64,000 nt of DNA from Paenibacillus timonensis (GTDB lineage Bacteria > Bacillota > Bacilli > Paenibacillales > Paenibacillaceae): positions 124,001 to 188,000 of the forward strand of contig NZ_WNZY01000005.1 in assembly GCF_009725205.1 (NCBI RefSeq), in the 5' to 3' direction. Of this stretch, positions 1 to 8,113 are shown piece by piece. Position 1 is the stretch's first letter. Every line of letters begins with the position of its first letter. The notes beneath the pieces are model-generated. The model saw only the letters and a list, made by a program, of their open reading frames with translations. It did not search any database and was not told the origin of the DNA. The position numbers and the translations under genes are program-made.

Positions 1-638
1 TGCTGAAGGATAAACAGGTATACGAAATCATGTCCCCCGAGGATGTGGGGGCTGAAAGCATGGAGTTAATTCTGACGGCCCGCTCCGGTCGCCATGCCGT
101 CAAGCATGCGGTGGAGAAGCTGGGCTTCGATTCCTCCGATGCCGTGGGGTTCGAACGGCTGTTCCAGCAATTCTTGACATTGGCTGATGCGAAAAAAGAA
201 GTCTACGACCACGATCTCTACTATCTGCTGAGCGAACAGCAAGTGCAGAACGAATCCAGCCATTCGCTGTTCGAACTGGTTTCATTCCAGGTCATTACCA
301 ATGAGATATGCCCGACCGCCACCGCCGTCTTGAAGATCAACGGGCAAGAACGAAAGGGCAGCGCCATCGGAGACGGTCCGATCGATGCGTTATACAGCGT
401 GATCAAGTCGTTAACCGGCATCGACGCCAAGTTGACTTCCTATAAGATTAACAGCATCTCTCACGGCAAAGAAGCCATCGGCCGTGTGAATATTCAGCTT
501 GAAGCGGGAGGAAGAACCTACACGGGACGTGCCATGGATACCGATATCATCAAAGCGAGCGGTCAGGCGTTCCTGGCAGGGATCAACGCGATGATCTTGG
601 CTGGCACCCATGATAATGACATAACAGATATTATGTAA
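1..638 (+). CDS. leuA: 2-isopropylmalate synthase, C-terminal part (cut by window start)
   Basis: The reading frame is open from base 3, so the gene begins outside the window and only the C-terminal part (about 211 residues) is visible. It matches the LeuA regulatory (allosteric dimer) domain, the leucine-binding module that follows the TIM barrel in 2-isopropylmalate synthase. Visible family features are GDGPIDALY, the segment around AKLTSYKINSISHGKEAIG, and GRAMDTDIIKASGQAFL near the C-terminus. The enzyme makes the first committed step of leucine biosynthesis, condensing acetyl-CoA with 2-ketoisovalerate in the cytosol. No further leu gene follows; the convergent sspH and its terminator come next, so this is the end of its transcription unit. 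Confidence 0.93.
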   Translation, partial: LKDKQVYEIMSPEDVGAESMELILTARSGRHAVKHAVEKLGFDSSDAVGFERLFQQFLTLADAKKEVYDHDLYYLLSEQQVQNESSHSLFELVSFQVITNEICPTATAVLKINGQERKGSAIGDGPIDALYSVIKSLTGIDAKLTSYKINSISHGKEAIGRVNIQLEAGGRTYTGRAMDTDIIKASGQAFLAGINAMILAGTHDNDITDIM

Positions 639-655
639 ACTATAGAGGTTCGGAA

Positions 656-699
656 ATTAAAAAGGCAGGCGGGATGATCGAAATCATCTCTCCTGCCTG
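656..699 (-). terminator. terminator for sspH, shared with leuA end
   Basis: Hairpin GGCAGG(C)GGGATGAT-cgaa-ATCATC(TC)TCCTGCC. On the minus strand it is followed by TTTTTAATTT, so it should terminate sspH. The same hairpin could stop leuA, although the plus side has no clear T run. Confidence 0.75.
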
Positions 700-703
700 T
701 CCA

Positions 704-883
704 TTATTGCTCATTAAGCTGAGATAAAGCAACTTCTTTCTCATTCTCCGGTTGTCCGAGCGGAAAGATCCGCGCGGTTTCGTTCTTCTCGTCGACATGT
801 TGAATGTAAATCGGTACACCGTCACAAGTCACGTCTACCATGGAAGGAGAAGCGACGATCTCTTTGGCCCGTTGGCTGTTCAT
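704..883 (-). CDS. sspH: small acid-soluble spore protein, H type
   Basis: This 59-residue protein starts at the ATG at 883, chosen because AGGAGG (890-895) sits 6 nt upstream; a longer frame to 943 has no ribosome-binding site. The sequence MNSQRAKEIVASPSMVDVT followed by YIQHVDEKNETARIFPL matches the SspH family (B. subtilis SspH is also 59 aa and has IQHVDESNETARI). SspH-type SASPs are made late in the forespore and belong to the spore core, where SASPs protect DNA. The gene stands alone and converges on leuA. It shows that the host forms endospores. A weak sigma-G-like AGAATA/GGTACTT pair lies upstream but is not convincing. Confidence 0.9.
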   Translation of the reverse strand: MNSQRAKEIVASPSMVDVTCDGVPIYIQHVDEKNETARIFPLGQPENEKEVALSQLNEQ

Positions 884-977
884 AGTTAACCTCCTGAATT
901 CATTCGATGTCATCCTGCTGATCATAAAGTACCCGGGCTCCACGGTTCTTATTCTTTAGACGGCTCAAACGCAAGGA

Positions 978-1020
978 AATGTAAATTTTAATCGCTTTTT
1001 GTGTTGGAGCGATTTACATT
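978..1020. promoter_or_regulatory. imperfect palindrome upstream of the 5'-nucleotidase
   Basis: AATGTAAAT at 978 and ATCGCT at 991 on the left pair with AGCGATTTACATT (1008-1020) on the right; the left arm carries a 4-nt insertion. TTTACA/TGTAAA half-sites and a second short inverted pair (TACTAC/GTAGTA, about 1029-1054) lie between sspH and the nucleotidase start. This may be an operator or an mRNA structure. A PhoP link (TT-ACA-type repeats) is only a guess. Confidence 0.35.
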
Positions 1021-1085
1021 CAAATCTCTACTACTTATATTTAATAGAGTAGTATATCAAAATGTGGTAGAGGAGGAATGGATTG

Positions 1086-3260
1086 ATGATTTGGGGAAAT
1101 AAAGCTTTCGGTAAACTGCTGGTCATGAGTACCCTTGTTGCCGGACTTGCTTCCGGAGCCGTTCAATTCCCTGTGAACGCTGCTGATGCTGTGGGTTCGG
1201 GGGCGAAGGATTATCCGTTGCGCGTCTTACATACGAATGACACGCATGCGCACCTGGATAATATCGCCCGCAGGGTGACGGCTGTAAACGCAGCCAGGAA
1301 CGATCACACCTTGCTACTTGATGCGGGGGATGTTTTTTCCGGTACGTTGTATTTCAATCAGTTCAGCGGTTTAGCCGATTTATTCTTCATGAACGAGATG
1401 AAGTATGATGCCATGACGTTTGGCAACCATGAATTCGATAAAGGTCCTGGCACCTTGGCCGAGTTCATCAAGCAAGCTAAATTCCCGTTCGTCAGCGCCA
1501 ACCTGGACTTTAGCGCGGATGCTAACCTCAAAGGATTGAGTCATACCGGGGTAGGGAAACTCGGAGAGCAAGGACAGATCTACCCGGCTGTGATTAAAGA
1601 AATCGCCGGCGAGAAAGTAGGGATCATCGGCTTAACCACACCTGAGACCTCCGTGTTGTCTTCTCCGGGTCCTGGCATTAAGTTCGCCGACGAAGTCCAA
1701 AGCGCACAGAAGCAAGTCGATGCCTTGGAAGCGGAAGGCGTCAACAAGATCATTGTGTTGTCTCATCTCGGTTATACCGTTGACCAGGATCTGGCCGAGG
1801 CCGTCGACGGTATCGATATCATTGTAGGCGGACACTCTCATACCAAACTGACGGCGCCAGAGGTGCACCATGCGGACCAAGAGCCGACGCTGATAGTGCA
1901 AACGGGCGAATATAATCAAAATTTAGGCCAGTTGGATGCCACCTTTGATGCAACCGGGAAGTTGACCGCTTGGAAAGGCGAGTTGATCGCGCTGGACGCG
2001 AAAGACGATGCAGGTAATTTCTTGATCAAAGGCGATGTCGCCGCGGAAGCTAAGCTAAAAGAATATGCCGCTCCCCTGGAAGAACTGAAGAAGACCGTCA
2101 TTGGAGAATCAGACGTGAACCTGGACGGCGAGCGCGGCAGCGTTCGCAAACAAGAAACCAATCTGGGGAACCTGATCGCCGATGGCATGCGTTCGAAGGT
2201 CATGAGCATCGTGAAGGAAACCGGAGTTAAAGGTTACGTTACGATTCAAAATGGCGGCGGTATCCGCGCCTCATTGAAGTCCGGAGATATCACTTTGGGC
2301 GATTTGCTGACAACGATGCCGTTTGGCAACAATTTGACGGCACTGAAGATGACCGGGGCAGAAATTCGCGCTGCGCTGGAAAACGGCGTCAGCGGCGTCG
2401 AAAATGGCGAAGGACGTTTCCCGCAAGTTTCGGGCCTGCGCTTCTATTACGATTCGACAAAACCAGGCGAGGTGATCGACGACGTTACCGGCAAGAAAAC
2501 GCAAACCGGTCAACGCATCGTTCAAGTTCAAATCCAGAATGAAGATGGCACTTATACCGATATCGATCCTAAAGCGTATTACATTGTGGCAACGAATTCG
2601 TTTATGGCGGGGGGCGGAGATTTCTACGCTTCCATGAAGCAAGCGAAAGACGACGGTCGATTCTACGAACTGAATCTGGTGGACTATGAAGTGTTCCGTG
2701 AACACCTCGATAAAGTAGGTACCGTGAAGGCCACCCTTCAAGGTCGGATTACGGACCTGAAAGGAGCCGCGCTTCCGGCGGAAGTCGGTGGAGCAACACC
2801 GGTGGACCAAGGATCGACTCCGGAGAAGGGGGCGTCCGGATTCAAGGATATTTCCTCTGACCTTCATGCTGCATTGATCGAAGAAGCGGCTGCAGCTGGA
2901 ATCGTCCAGGGGTATGGCGACGGAACGTTCCGTCCCGCTGCCGAAGTGACTCGCGCTGAATTTGTGGTCATGGTTAGCCGGGCCTTCAAGGTGCCTGCAG
3001 CTTCTACAGCAACCGGTTTTACCGATGAAGCCGATGTTCCAACTTGGGCTTTACCGGCAGTAAAAGCACTGAAGGGAGCAGGGGCTCTAGAGGGGCTCGG
3101 CGGTAAAACGTTCCTCCCGAAAAGTTCGCTAACGGTTAGAGAGGCTGCCACGGTCATCGCTAAAGCGTCGGGCAATGAAGTCAACCTGGCGGACTTATCC
3201 GGCGATTCCAAAGTTACGCGCAGCGATCTGGTATTGCTGATAACGACCGCTCAAAAATAA
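1086..3260 (+). CDS. secreted 5'-nucleotidase/metallophosphatase with C-terminal SLH domains
   Basis: This is a UshA/YfkN-type bifunctional nucleotidase predicted to dephosphorylate extracellular nucleotides. A signal peptide (about residues 8-35) is followed by a calcineurin-like metallophosphatase domain with metal-ligand motifs HTNDTHAH (about 49-56), DAGD, GNHEFD (about 113) and GGHSHT (about 248). The 5'-nucleotidase C-terminal domain follows, with NGGGIR (about 389) and GGGDFY. From about residue 590 there are two SLH modules (GIVQGYGDGTFRP and a weaker GALEGLGGKTFLP), which anchor the enzyme to secondary cell-wall polymer. The ATG at 1086 lies 9 nt after AGGAGG (1071-1076); TTG 1083 is an alternative. 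SLH modules normally come in threes, so the anchor is short or divergent. Confidence 0.9.
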   Translation: MIWGNKAFGKLLVMSTLVAGLASGAVQFPVNAADAVGSGAKDYPLRVLHTNDTHAHLDNIARRVTAVNAARNDHTLLLDAGDVFSGTLYFNQFSGLADLFFMNEMKYDAMTFGNHEFDKGPGTLAEFIKQAKFPFVSANLDFSADANLKGLSHTGVGKLGEQGQIYPAVIKEIAGEKVGIIGLTTPETSVLSSPGPGIKFADEVQSAQKQVDALEAEGVNKIIVLSHLGYTVDQDLAEAVDGIDIIVGGHSHTKLTAPEVHHADQEPTLIVQTGEYNQNLGQLDATFDATGKLTAWKGELIALDAKDDAGNFLIKGDVAAEAKLKEYAAPLEELKKTVIGESDVNLDGERGSVRKQETNLGNLIADGMRSKVMSIVKETGVKGYVTIQNGGGIRASLKSGDITLGDLLTTMPFGNNLTALKMTGAEIRAALENGVSGVENGEGRFPQVSGLRFYYDSTKPGEVIDDVTGKKTQTGQRIVQVQIQNEDGTYTDIDPKAYYIVATNSFMAGGGDFYASMKQAKDDGRFYELNLVDYEVFREHLDKVGTVKATLQGRITDLKGAALPAEVGGATPVDQGSTPEKGASGFKDISSDLHAALIEEAAAAGIVQGYGDGTFRPAAEVTRAEFVVMVSRAFKVPAASTATGFTDEADVPTWALPAVKALKGAGALEGLGGKTFLPKSSLTVREAATVIAKASGNEVNLADLSGDSKVTRSDLVLLITTAQK

Positions 3261-3267
3261 GTTGAAT

Positions 3268-3310
3268 AACACACCGCTTCGTCTATTTCTTAGAGGGGCG
3301 GTGTGTTTTC
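3268..3310 (+). terminator. rho-independent terminator after the nucleotidase
   Basis: AACACACCGC (3268-3277) pairs perfectly with GCGGTGTGTT (3298-3307), followed by TTC. It lies 7 nt after the stop codon of the SLH-nucleotidase. Confidence 0.85.
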
Positions 3311-3380
3311 GATTTTCGGGAAACGACATGAACCCGATGGAGAATAGCCAGTGCCTTCTTGTATGGGTCAAGAGGGTCAG

Positions 3381-3518
3381 TTACTTTGACTTGGATCCGT
3401 TAGATCCCTGATCGTATTCATTTGACAATTCTTCTAGGGACTTGATGGGACCATGCGGATGTTGAGCTTGTTTTCGGCTCTTCATTGCATTTTCTTTGCT
3501 TTTTGTGGATCGGGTCAT
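3381..3518 (-). CDS. putative 45-aa basic protein
   Basis: Possible small gene starting at ATG 3518, with AAGGAG about 14 nt upstream (long spacing). An in-frame GTG lies almost on top of that ribosome-binding site. The predicted peptide begins MTRSTKSKENAMKSRKQ, is Lys/Ser/Gln-rich and ends GSNGSKSK, a composition common among small spore-associated Bacillales proteins. I do not recognise a family. It is oriented against its neighbours and has no obvious terminator. The frame could be chance. Confidence 0.35.
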   Translation of the reverse strand: MTRSTKSKENAMKSRKQAQHPHGPIKSLEELSNEYDQGSNGSKSK

Positions 3519-3697
3519 TGTGGGATTACTCACTCCTTTCGTCAAAGATGGGAAGCATTTGCCCTCCATTTCGATAGGTTGTTTCGTGCGAGGGGCAAAT
3601 ATACAAAGTTGGATGATCAATGGCATGCTAGTTCGAATAAGGTAATGGGGAAGTGAAGTTGCGCATATGGACTAAGAATAGGAAGGAGTGATCACCT

Positions 3698-4351
3698 GTG
3701 CTGCAAAAGTATACTATACTAATGAAATTCGCGTTGTTCGTCATTATTCTGTCGCTCACGGCATGTTCGGGAGGGGCAACTGAACCTTCTGCTAACTCTG
3801 ATCATTCACCTCCAGTGAAAGAAGAGGTCCCGGCTCCTACACCGGGGAACGAAACGGATAACCATCCTGAGGAACCTCATTTGACACGCCCCGAGGTCGA
3901 AAGTTTCGAATTGTTGACAGGGGAGGGAAATCAGACGCTGGAGGCGAAATTGCACCAAGGCGAAGGTTTTAGCTTATATGTATTTGATAAATTCGCCTTT
4001 GACGCTGACGAAGGACGTCTGTACCTAAATAGCAATCCCAAATACGAGGTGAAAATCGAACCCCTATCCGCCAATTATGATCTAGAGCAGCTTCGAGCTG
4101 AGGGGAGAAAGGAATTGGAGGCACTCGGGAAGGTATCCGATTTTAGCGGCGAACTGGTCGAACATCCTTTGGGTTCAGCCGAAATTTATCTTCAAGCCTC
4201 AGGCGCAGACGGCATTAGCGATTATATCGTGTGGAAATCAGAAACCGATGACGGTTTTCTGTTCCGCCTTCACAATCCAAAAGGCGAAGAGGCATCAGAT
4301 TTTGCCGGGCCGGTTCTAGTGTCGTTATCTACGGTTCAAAGCGATTCGTAA
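3698..4351 (+). CDS. lipoprotein of unknown function
   Basis: This 217-residue protein starts at GTG 3698, with AAGGAG 9 nt upstream. It has a lipoprotein signal: a hydrophobic stretch (about 9-20) ending in the lipobox LTAC, so the mature protein should be lipid-anchored at Cys23 on the outer face of the membrane. A Pro/Glu-rich linker (about 25-65) precedes a globular acidic domain with no motif I recognise. It is a single-gene unit, followed by a strong terminator and then the independently promoted cadA, so there is no functional hint from context. Confidence 0.75.
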   Translation: MLQKYTILMKFALFVIILSLTACSGGATEPSANSDHSPPVKEEVPAPTPGNETDNHPEEPHLTRPEVESFELLTGEGNQTLEAKLHQGEGFSLYVFDKFAFDADEGRLYLNSNPKYEVKIEPLSANYDLEQLRAEGRKELEALGKVSDFSGELVEHPLGSAEIYLQASGADGISDYIVWKSETDDGFLFRLHNPKGEEASDFAGPVLVSLSTVQSDS

Positions 4352-4389
4352 ATCATTCGTACTTCGCTACAGGATTGGCGAATAGTACA

Positions 4390-4434
4390 AACAGAAACGG
4401 GAGAAACCATTGGATGGCTTCTCCCGTTTCTGTT
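4390..4434 (+). terminator. terminator after the lipoprotein gene
   Basis: A 16-bp perfect stem, AACAGAAACGGGAGAA (4390-4405) with TTCTCCCGTTTCTGTT (4419-4434), and a 13-nt loop. The T tract is weak, but stem strength and position support termination. Confidence 0.75.
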
Positions 4435-4452
4435 ACTCTGTTCTCCATTTTA

Positions 4453-4504
4453 TTGACAACCGTGAGATCCGAGGAATATAATACATATGAACAAGTGCTC
4501 ATAT
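4453..4504 (+). promoter_or_regulatory. cadA promoter with ArsR-family operator
   Basis: TTGACA (4453-4458), an 18-nt spacer, then TATAAT (4477-4482). Immediately downstream is the near-perfect palindrome ATATGAACA-AG-TGCTCATAT (4485-4504, one mismatch). It resembles the ATATGAnCA-type operators of CadC/CzrA-like metal-sensing ArsR proteins. Its position over the start site predicts repression relieved by Cd/Zn/Pb. Confidence 0.8.
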
Positions 4505-4535
4505 ATTGTTTTGGATGAAGGGATGGGACTAGAAT

Positions 4536-6731
4536 ATGGAAACCGGTAGTCCTGCGGTTAAGCGAAAATTGGTGCTAGAAGGCCTGGATTGTGCGAATTG
4601 TGCGATGAAAATCGAGAACGGCGTCCAGAAGATTGACGGGGTTTCGGCTTGTTCGGTGAATTTTTCAAACCAAACGTTGACCCTGGAGATGTCGTCGGAC
4701 CGTACGGATGACATTCTCGAGCAGACGAAGATGAAAATTCGTACTCTCGAACCAGGAATAAAAGTGTTGGATTACGGAGCAGCCTCCAAACCTAATCACG
4801 CTCATCATCAGGATCACAGCCATGATCACAGTACCGAAGCGGCGGAAGACGGACATGGACATCCCCATGACCATGCTGCGCTGAGTATCAAAGTCATGGT
4901 TGCCCGACTGATTACGGGTCTTGCCATTGGCGCGGCGGCGTTCGCCTTATCTCTGAGCGAGGAGCTTGAATTGATCCTGTTTCTGGCCGCCTATCTGATC
5001 ATGGGCGGGGATATCGTTTTCAAGGCGCTGAAGAATATCGTAAGAGGTCAAGTGTTCGACGAATACTTCCTTATGTCGATTGCGACGGTTGGCGCTTTTA
5101 TGATCGGAGAGTACCCCGAGGGCGTAGCTGTCATGCTTTTTTACCAGGTTGGTGAACTGTTCCAAAGCATTGCCGTTAACCGGTCGCGGAAATCGATCGG
5201 TGCGTTGATGGACATTAGACCGGTTTTTGCCAACTTGAAGTCGGGTGACGAGATTCGACGGGTGAGTCCGGAGGAAGTGCGGATCGGCGACTTCATCGTC
5301 GTGCGGCCCGGTGAAAAGGTGCCTCTAGACGGTAAAGTCATTGAGGGGCTTTCGGCCATGGATACTTCAGCGTTAACCGGTGAGTCCTTACCGCGCGAGG
5401 TAGCAGCCGGCGATGACGTGCTGAGCGGATTTATGAATAAGAACGGAGTTCTGACGATTGAAGTCACGAAGGAATTTGGGGAGTCGACAGTTGCCAAAAT
5501 CCTCGATCTTGTAGAGAACGCAAGCAGCAAAAAAGCCCCGACGGAAAACTTCATTACAAAGTTTGCACGTTATTATACCCCGTTTGTCGTCATTGTTGCC
5601 GTATTGCTGGCCATTCTGCCGCCGCTGCTCTTCAGCGGCGAAACCTTTGCGGATTGGGTGTACCGGGCACTGGTGTTCCTGGTCATTTCCTGTCCTTGCG
5701 CCTTGGTGGTTTCCATCCCGCTGGGCTTCTTCGGGGGCATCGGCGCTTCCTCCAAAAACGGCGTGCTGGTCAAAGGCAGCAATTACCTGGAAGCGTTAAA
5801 TGATGTTAAATACGTCGTATTTGATAAAACGGGAACACTGACCAAAGGCGCATTTAAAGTGAACGGGATCTATCCGCAGAACGGATGGACCGAGCAAGAG
5901 CTCTTGCGCCATGCTGCTTTTGCCGAAATGCACTCTACCCACCCGATTGCCCAGTCCATCAGGGAAGCTTACGTACAGGAATTGAATGAAGAACGGGTTA
6001 CGAGTTATAACGAAATATCAGGACACGGCATCCAAGTTAGGTTCGATGGCAGGGAGGTACTGGCCGGGAACGCGAAGCTTATGAATCAGGAAAATATTAA
6101 GTTCACCGCACCTTCCGAGCTGGGAACCATCGTGCATGTGGCGATCGACAAACAATATGCCGGTTACCTGGTGATTGCCGACGAGGTGAAAGCGGACTCG
6201 GCGCAAGCGATTCGTTTACTGAAAAATCTCGGCATAAAGAAGATCGTCATGCTGACGGGCGATATCAAGGCAGTGGGCGAGGCAGTCGGTAAAAAGTTGG
6301 GCGTGGACGAGGTCCGGTCCGAACTGCTGCCGCAGCATAAGGTCGAAGAACTGGAGAAGATCGACCGTCAAAAGTCGAGCAAAGAGAAAATCGCATTCGT
6401 CGGCGACGGGATCAACGACACCCCGGTGTTAGCCAGAGCCGATGTTGGCGTGGCCATGGGCGGTCTCGGGTCCGATGCAGCCATTGAAGCCGCGGATATC
6501 GTCATCATGACCGACGAACCTTCCAAGCTGGCTTCCGCGATCAAGATTGCAAAGAGGACCCGGCGGATTGTATGGCAGAACATCATTTTTGCCATGCTGG
6601 TTAAAGCGGTTTTCCTGCTTCTGGGCGCGTTTGGAGTTGCCACGATGTGGGAAGCGGTATTCTCGGATGTGGGCGTGACGCTGCTCGCTGTATTGAACGC
6701 GATGCGCGTATTGAAGATCAAACCGAATTGA
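4536..6731 (+). CDS. cadA: Cd2+/Zn2+/Pb2+-exporting P-type ATPase
   Basis: This 731-residue P1B-type ATPase has an N-terminal heavy-metal-associated domain (CANC, residues 19-22), then a His-rich linker (HAHHQDHSHDHS and GHGHPHDHA, about 88-115). Membrane helices and the actuator TGES loop follow. The transmembrane metal-site motif CPC is at 386-388, the phosphorylation motif DKTGT at D430, the HP locus at STHPIA and the hinge GDGIND at about 623. The CPC plus HMA pattern fits Cd/Zn/Pb exporters. It exports soft divalent metals from the cytosol. The promoter carries an ArsR-type operator, and the likely sensor gene converges from the other side of a shared terminator. Confidence 0.93.
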   Translation: METGSPAVKRKLVLEGLDCANCAMKIENGVQKIDGVSACSVNFSNQTLTLEMSSDRTDDILEQTKMKIRTLEPGIKVLDYGAASKPNHAHHQDHSHDHSTEAAEDGHGHPHDHAALSIKVMVARLITGLAIGAAAFALSLSEELELILFLAAYLIMGGDIVFKALKNIVRGQVFDEYFLMSIATVGAFMIGEYPEGVAVMLFYQVGELFQSIAVNRSRKSIGALMDIRPVFANLKSGDEIRRVSPEEVRIGDFIVVRPGEKVPLDGKVIEGLSAMDTSALTGESLPREVAAGDDVLSGFMNKNGVLTIEVTKEFGESTVAKILDLVENASSKKAPTENFITKFARYYTPFVVIVAVLLAILPPLLFSGETFADWVYRALVFLVISCPCALVVSIPLGFFGGIGASSKNGVLVKGSNYLEALNDVKYVVFDKTGTLTKGAFKVNGIYPQNGWTEQELLRHAAFAEMHSTHPIAQSIREAYVQELNEERVTSYNEISGHGIQVRFDGREVLAGNAKLMNQENIKFTAPSELGTIVHVAIDKQYAGYLVIADEVKADSAQAIRLLKNLGIKKIVMLTGDIKAVGEAVGKKLGVDEVRSELLPQHKVEELEKIDRQKSSKEKIAFVGDGINDTPVLARADVGVAMGGLGSDAAIEAADIVIMTDEPSKLASAIKIAKRTRRIVWQNIIFAMLVKAVFLLLGAFGVATMWEAVFSDVGVTLLAVLNAMRVLKIKPN

Positions 6732-6743
6732 ATGGAAATGAAC

Positions 6744-6775
6744 ACAAGGACTGTCCCACACGGGGCAGTCCTTGT
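6744..6775. terminator. bidirectional terminator between cadA and the ArsR gene
   Basis: ACAAGGACTGTCCC-acac-GGGGCAGTCCTTGT, a 14-bp stem with one G-T pair, lies between two convergent genes. Confidence 0.85.
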
Positions 6776-6790
6776 TATTTGCCGCACACT

Positions 6791-7162
6791 TTATCCATGG
6801 TTCGTGTGCTGGAGGGTTTGTAGAAAAATCTGCTCGATATGCCCGTCGTCGAGTGAATAATAGACGGTTTTCCCAACCTTACGCCGTTTAACGATTCGGA
6901 GATTACGCAAATATCGCAGTTGGTGAGAAACGGCGGACTGACCCATTCTGAGGAGTACGGTCAGGTCGTGTACGCAGAGCTCATGTTTTAACAGGGCGCT
7001 GATGATTTTGACACGCGTCGGATCACTGAAGGCCTTAAACCAGTCCGCAAATTGAACGGCTGCTTGGTCATCGATCAGCTCTTCCTTGATTACGTCCAAA
7101 TCCGCAGTTGTGCCCACGCAGTTCGTTTCGCATTCTTCCACGGTATTTATAGGCTGTGTCAT
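6791..7162 (-). CDS. ArsR/SmtB-family metal-sensing repressor (CadC-like)
   Basis: This 123-residue winged-helix repressor has two potential metal sites. The N-terminal C11/C15 pair with C63 in ELCVHDL corresponds to the CadC alpha3N thiolate site, although CadC has a second Cys where this protein has His65. The C-terminal D106-x-H108...H119-x-x-H122 pattern corresponds to the alpha5 zinc site of SmtB/CzrA. The recognition helix region is QSAVSHQLRYLRN. Start 7162 has AAAGGTG 7 nt upstream. It is convergent with cadA and is the obvious candidate to bind the 4485-4504 operator. No matching operator was found at its own promoter. Confidence 0.88.
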   Translation of the reverse strand: MTQPINTVEECETNCVGTTADLDVIKEELIDDQAAVQFADWFKAFSDPTRVKIISALLKHELCVHDLTVLLRMGQSAVSHQLRYLRNLRIVKRRKVGKTVYYSLDDGHIEQIFLQTLQHTNHG

Positions 7163-7356
7163 TCATGATCACCTTTCTATTAGGCGTTTGCATCATTTTA
7201 TCAAAAAGGATGGGCTAAACGAAATTATTACAATTAAGCGGCTATTGTCATCACAATAACATATAAGGATATAACGAACAAGACAGCAAATCGGGATGCC
7301 ACATGTGTGACATTCCGGAACTGATCTGAATGGAAATCAATTCAATTGATCTGATA
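7163..7356. other. non-coding spacer between the ArsR gene and the sulfur operon
   Basis: No gene is visible here. It holds the minus-strand leader of the ArsR gene and a small palindrome TATTGT-catc-ACAATA (7243-7258) of unknown role. The divergent promoter region of the following operon begins at 7357. Confidence 0.5.
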
Positions 7357-7400
7357 TTGACAAGGGACTCCCAAGTCTTTATTATACCTATAGGGGTATA
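7357..7400 (+). promoter_or_regulatory. promoter and CstR-type operator 1 (sulfur operon)
   Basis: TTGACA (7357-7362), a 17-nt spacer, then TATTAT (7380-7385). The operator TATACC-TATAGG-GGTATA (7383-7400) overlaps the -10 end. The same 18-bp sequence occurs before trxA (14036) and a near copy before cstR (10793). The design (GGTATA arms, G/C core) resembles CsoR/CstR-family operators. Confidence 0.85.
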
Positions 7401-7503
7401 GGTAAGAGACAAATGTCATTGCAGGTAATGAATCTTCTTCTGAAAAATCACCCCCATGATAACGTGATTGAGGTAGGCCATTTTTGAGGGAGGTTATTTA
7501 CAA

Positions 7504-8094
7504 ATGCCAGAGATTAAGGCCAATCTAACCCTAGATTGTAAAGGACTCGCCTGTCCTATGCCGATCGTAAAAACAAAAAAGGCCATCGATCAGCTTGAAT
7601 CCGGCCAAGTCATTGAAGTTCAAGCCACGGATAAAGGCTCGCTTGCCGACATTCAAGGTTGGGCTAAAAATACAGGACATCATTACCTAGGTACTGTTGA
7701 AGATGGGGAGGTGCTAAGGCATTACATTCGCAAATCCAGACCAGATGAAGTGAAGGAAGAGAAAAAGCACCTTGATATCGTGTCGAATGAAGAACTCCAA
7801 AAGAAGTTAGCTACCGAAGAAAAGGTGCTCGTGATCGATGTACGCGAACCGGCCGAATATGCTTTTCATCGTATCGCTGGTGCCGTATCGATTCCACTAG
7901 GAGAGCTTGAACATCGCATGAGCGAGTTGAATCCAGAGGAAGAAATCTATGTGGTTTGCCGTACTGGTAGCCGAAGCGATTTGGCATGTCAGTTACTCAC
8001 CGAGAAAGGTTTCAACCAGGTAAGGAATGTTGAGCCCGGTATGTCTGATTGGACCGGACCAACGGAAACTAACGAATCCCACGAACAAAACTAA
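7504..8094 (+). CDS. TusA-rhodanese fusion sulfurtransferase (YrkF-like)
   Basis: This 196-residue cytosolic sulfur carrier is a fusion. Residues 1-75 are a TusA/SirA domain with the CPMP motif (C17), where a persulfide is carried. Residues about 88-190 are a rhodanese domain with active-site loop CRTGSRS (C152). Such proteins move sulfane sulfur between donor and carrier proteins during persulfide detoxification. It is the first gene of a CstR-type operon whose order (TusA-Rhd, DsrE, Rhd-MBL, TusA, TauE, CstR) matches B. subtilis yrkEFHIJ/yrkD and resembles the staphylococcal cst operon. The leader GGAGGTTATTTAC before this gene is repeated before the next one. Confidence 0.9.
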   Translation: MPEIKANLTLDCKGLACPMPIVKTKKAIDQLESGQVIEVQATDKGSLADIQGWAKNTGHHYLGTVEDGEVLRHYIRKSRPDEVKEEKKHLDIVSNEELQKKLATEEKVLVIDVREPAEYAFHRIAGAVSIPLGELEHRMSELNPEEEIYVVCRTGSRSDLACQLLTEKGFNQVRNVEPGMSDWTGPTETNESHEQN

Positions 8095-8113
8095 AATTTT
8101 GGAGGTTATTTAC

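Noticed and set aside
978..1020. Calling the palindrome upstream of the nucleotidase a Pho box
   Set aside because: TTTACA-like repeats are present but spacing does not fit PhoP sites; kept only as an unassigned palindrome.
2271..2867. 198-codon minus-strand frame inside the nucleotidase gene
   Set aside because: Antisense shadow of the nucleotidase C-terminal domain and SLH linker; composition atypical.
7243..7258. TATTGT-catc-ACAATA as a Rex or Fnr site
   Set aside because: The spacing is too short for the Rex consensus (TTGTGA-N6-TCACAA) and it is not Fnr-like (TGTGA-N6-TCACA); left as an unexplained palindrome.
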